Made by a program: the position numbers and the translations under genes. Below, one piece after another: positions 63,781 to 64,000 of a stretch of 64,000 nt of DNA (positions within the stretch are counted from its first letter, which is position 1; every line of letters begins with the position of its first letter). Below the pieces are notes generated by a model, which was not told where the DNA came from, made no database searches, and worked only from the letters and a program-made list of their open reading frames with translations. The stretch is from Mangrovibacter yixingensis (GTDB lineage: Bacteria; Pseudomonadota; Gammaproteobacteria; Enterobacterales; Enterobacteriaceae). The DNA is taken from NCBI RefSeq assembly GCF_020523985.1, contig NZ_JAIVKM010000010.1, forward strand, positions 25,025-89,024, in the 5' to 3' direction.

Positions 63781-64000
63781 TGCCAGCACAGCGCCAGTTG
63801 CGCGCCGTGTCAGCAACACAGGTATCACTCACCACCCGCGCACGGCGCACGCAGGGGGCCCGGCCCCCCTGCACCCCCGTCGGTGGCTGGCAAAATCGCC
63901 GCTTCGCGGACATTCGGCTTACCCCGGCAGGCTTATCGGGTACCGCTCCGAGTCGGCTTCCTGCCTCCCGTCGCTCTGCCTGCATCCATGCAGGCAGCCC
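63781..64000 (+). repeat. Direct repeat, copy 2, cut by window edge
   Basis: The second copy of the 220-nt segment at 63121-63340, collinear to the last base of the window, so its full length is unknown. Differences include CCGGTTG/CCAGTTG and CAGCCACACA/CAGCAACACA. Confidence 0.9.

Larger units (their letters stand above)
62955..64000. repeat. GC-rich repeat block after rcsB
   Basis: About 1 kb of GC-rich DNA unlike the backbone, with direct repeats and perfect hairpins. No frame has family similarity or a good ribosome binding site, though frames are open on both strands. A weaker duplicated segment joins 62995-63096 with 63384-63477 (for example CGCCTGTAAGCCATAAGC versus CGCCTGTAAGCCTTAAGC). 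It may be part of a mobile or satellite element between rcsB and rcsC. Confidence 0.6.

Noticed and set aside
63017..63985. Several 60-110 codon frames on both strands of the repeat block
   Set aside because: High GC content and palindromes open frames by chance; sequences are Arg/Pro-rich, repeated with the DNA, and lack ribosome binding sites.
63121..64000. CRISPR array
   Set aside because: The repeat is 220 nt at a 660-nt offset, with no short regular repeat-spacer pattern and no cas genes.

Overview
The window is chromosomal DNA of a member of the Enterobacterales, most likely family Enterobacteriaceae. Its backbone runs in the same order as the yeiW–rcsB segment of Escherichia coli: yeiW, efpL (yeiP), yeiQ, yeiR, lpxT, mepS, pdeN (rtn), yejABEF, yejG, bcr, rsuA, radD (yejH), rplY, yejK, yejL, yejM, tRNA-Pro(GGG), then yojI, alkB, ada, apbE, ompC, micF, rcsD, rcsB. 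I cannot name the genus from sequence alone. Gene identity rests on remembered family sequences and visible motifs; no database search was run.

Region by region. (1) 1–4.4 kb: the end of a polysaccharide flippase, a divergent CHAD-like protein, then a YtfJ-like periplasmic protein and a second LptF/LptG-like permease pair that is clearly not the housekeeping pair. (2) 4.5–23.6 kb: conserved backbone, with uxuA placed divergently from yeiQ to make a small hexuronate module, followed by envelope genes (lpxT, mepS), the c-di-GMP phosphodiesterase pdeN, the YejABEF peptide importer, the Bcr exporter, an rRNA pseudouridine synthase and the RadD helicase. (3) 23.9–37.5 kb: a catabolic island of about 14 kb inserted between radD and rplY, which are neighbours in E. 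coli. One plus-strand operon encodes a type I extradiol dioxygenase, an MFS importer, a flavin monooxygenase, an amidohydrolase-fold protein, a FAH-family enzyme, an HpaH-type hydratase and an HpaI-type aldolase. The facing minus-strand genes encode a PadR-DUF2218 fusion regulator, a RidA-like protein, an OprD-type porin, a DUF3500 protein, a second FAH enzyme, an NTF2-like protein and an atypical SDR. (4) 37.9–41.6 kb: backbone rplY, yejK, yejL, yejM and tRNA-Pro. (5) 41.9–52.5 kb: accessory genes where E. coli has narP-ccm-nap-eco-mqo: an efflux outer-membrane lipoprotein, agmatine-to-putrescine enzymes (aguAB), adhP, a chemoreceptor with a FliA-type promoter, a SulP transporter and MgtE. 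(6) 52.7–62.9 kb: yojI, alkB/ada, apbE, ompC, micF, rcsD, rcsB. (7) 62.9–64 kb: instead of rcsC, a GC-rich non-coding block with a 220-bp direct repeat (offset 660 bp) and several perfect hairpins; it runs off the window.

How parts work together. The island looks like a complete uptake-to-central-metabolism route for an unidentified aromatic compound: porin and MFS for entry, monooxygenase and dioxygenase for ring hydroxylation and opening, FAH/hydratase/aldolase for the lower pathway, PadR-type control. A 12-nt motif shared by the padR promoter and the catabolic operon promoter is a candidate operator. It lacks the aldehyde dehydrogenase (HpaE) and isomerase (HpaF) of the homoprotocatechuate route, so the substrate is probably different. 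The most interesting items are this island, its amidohydrolase with two missing metal ligands, the extra LptFG pair next to a flippase and a CHAD-like gene, and the repeat block after rcsB.
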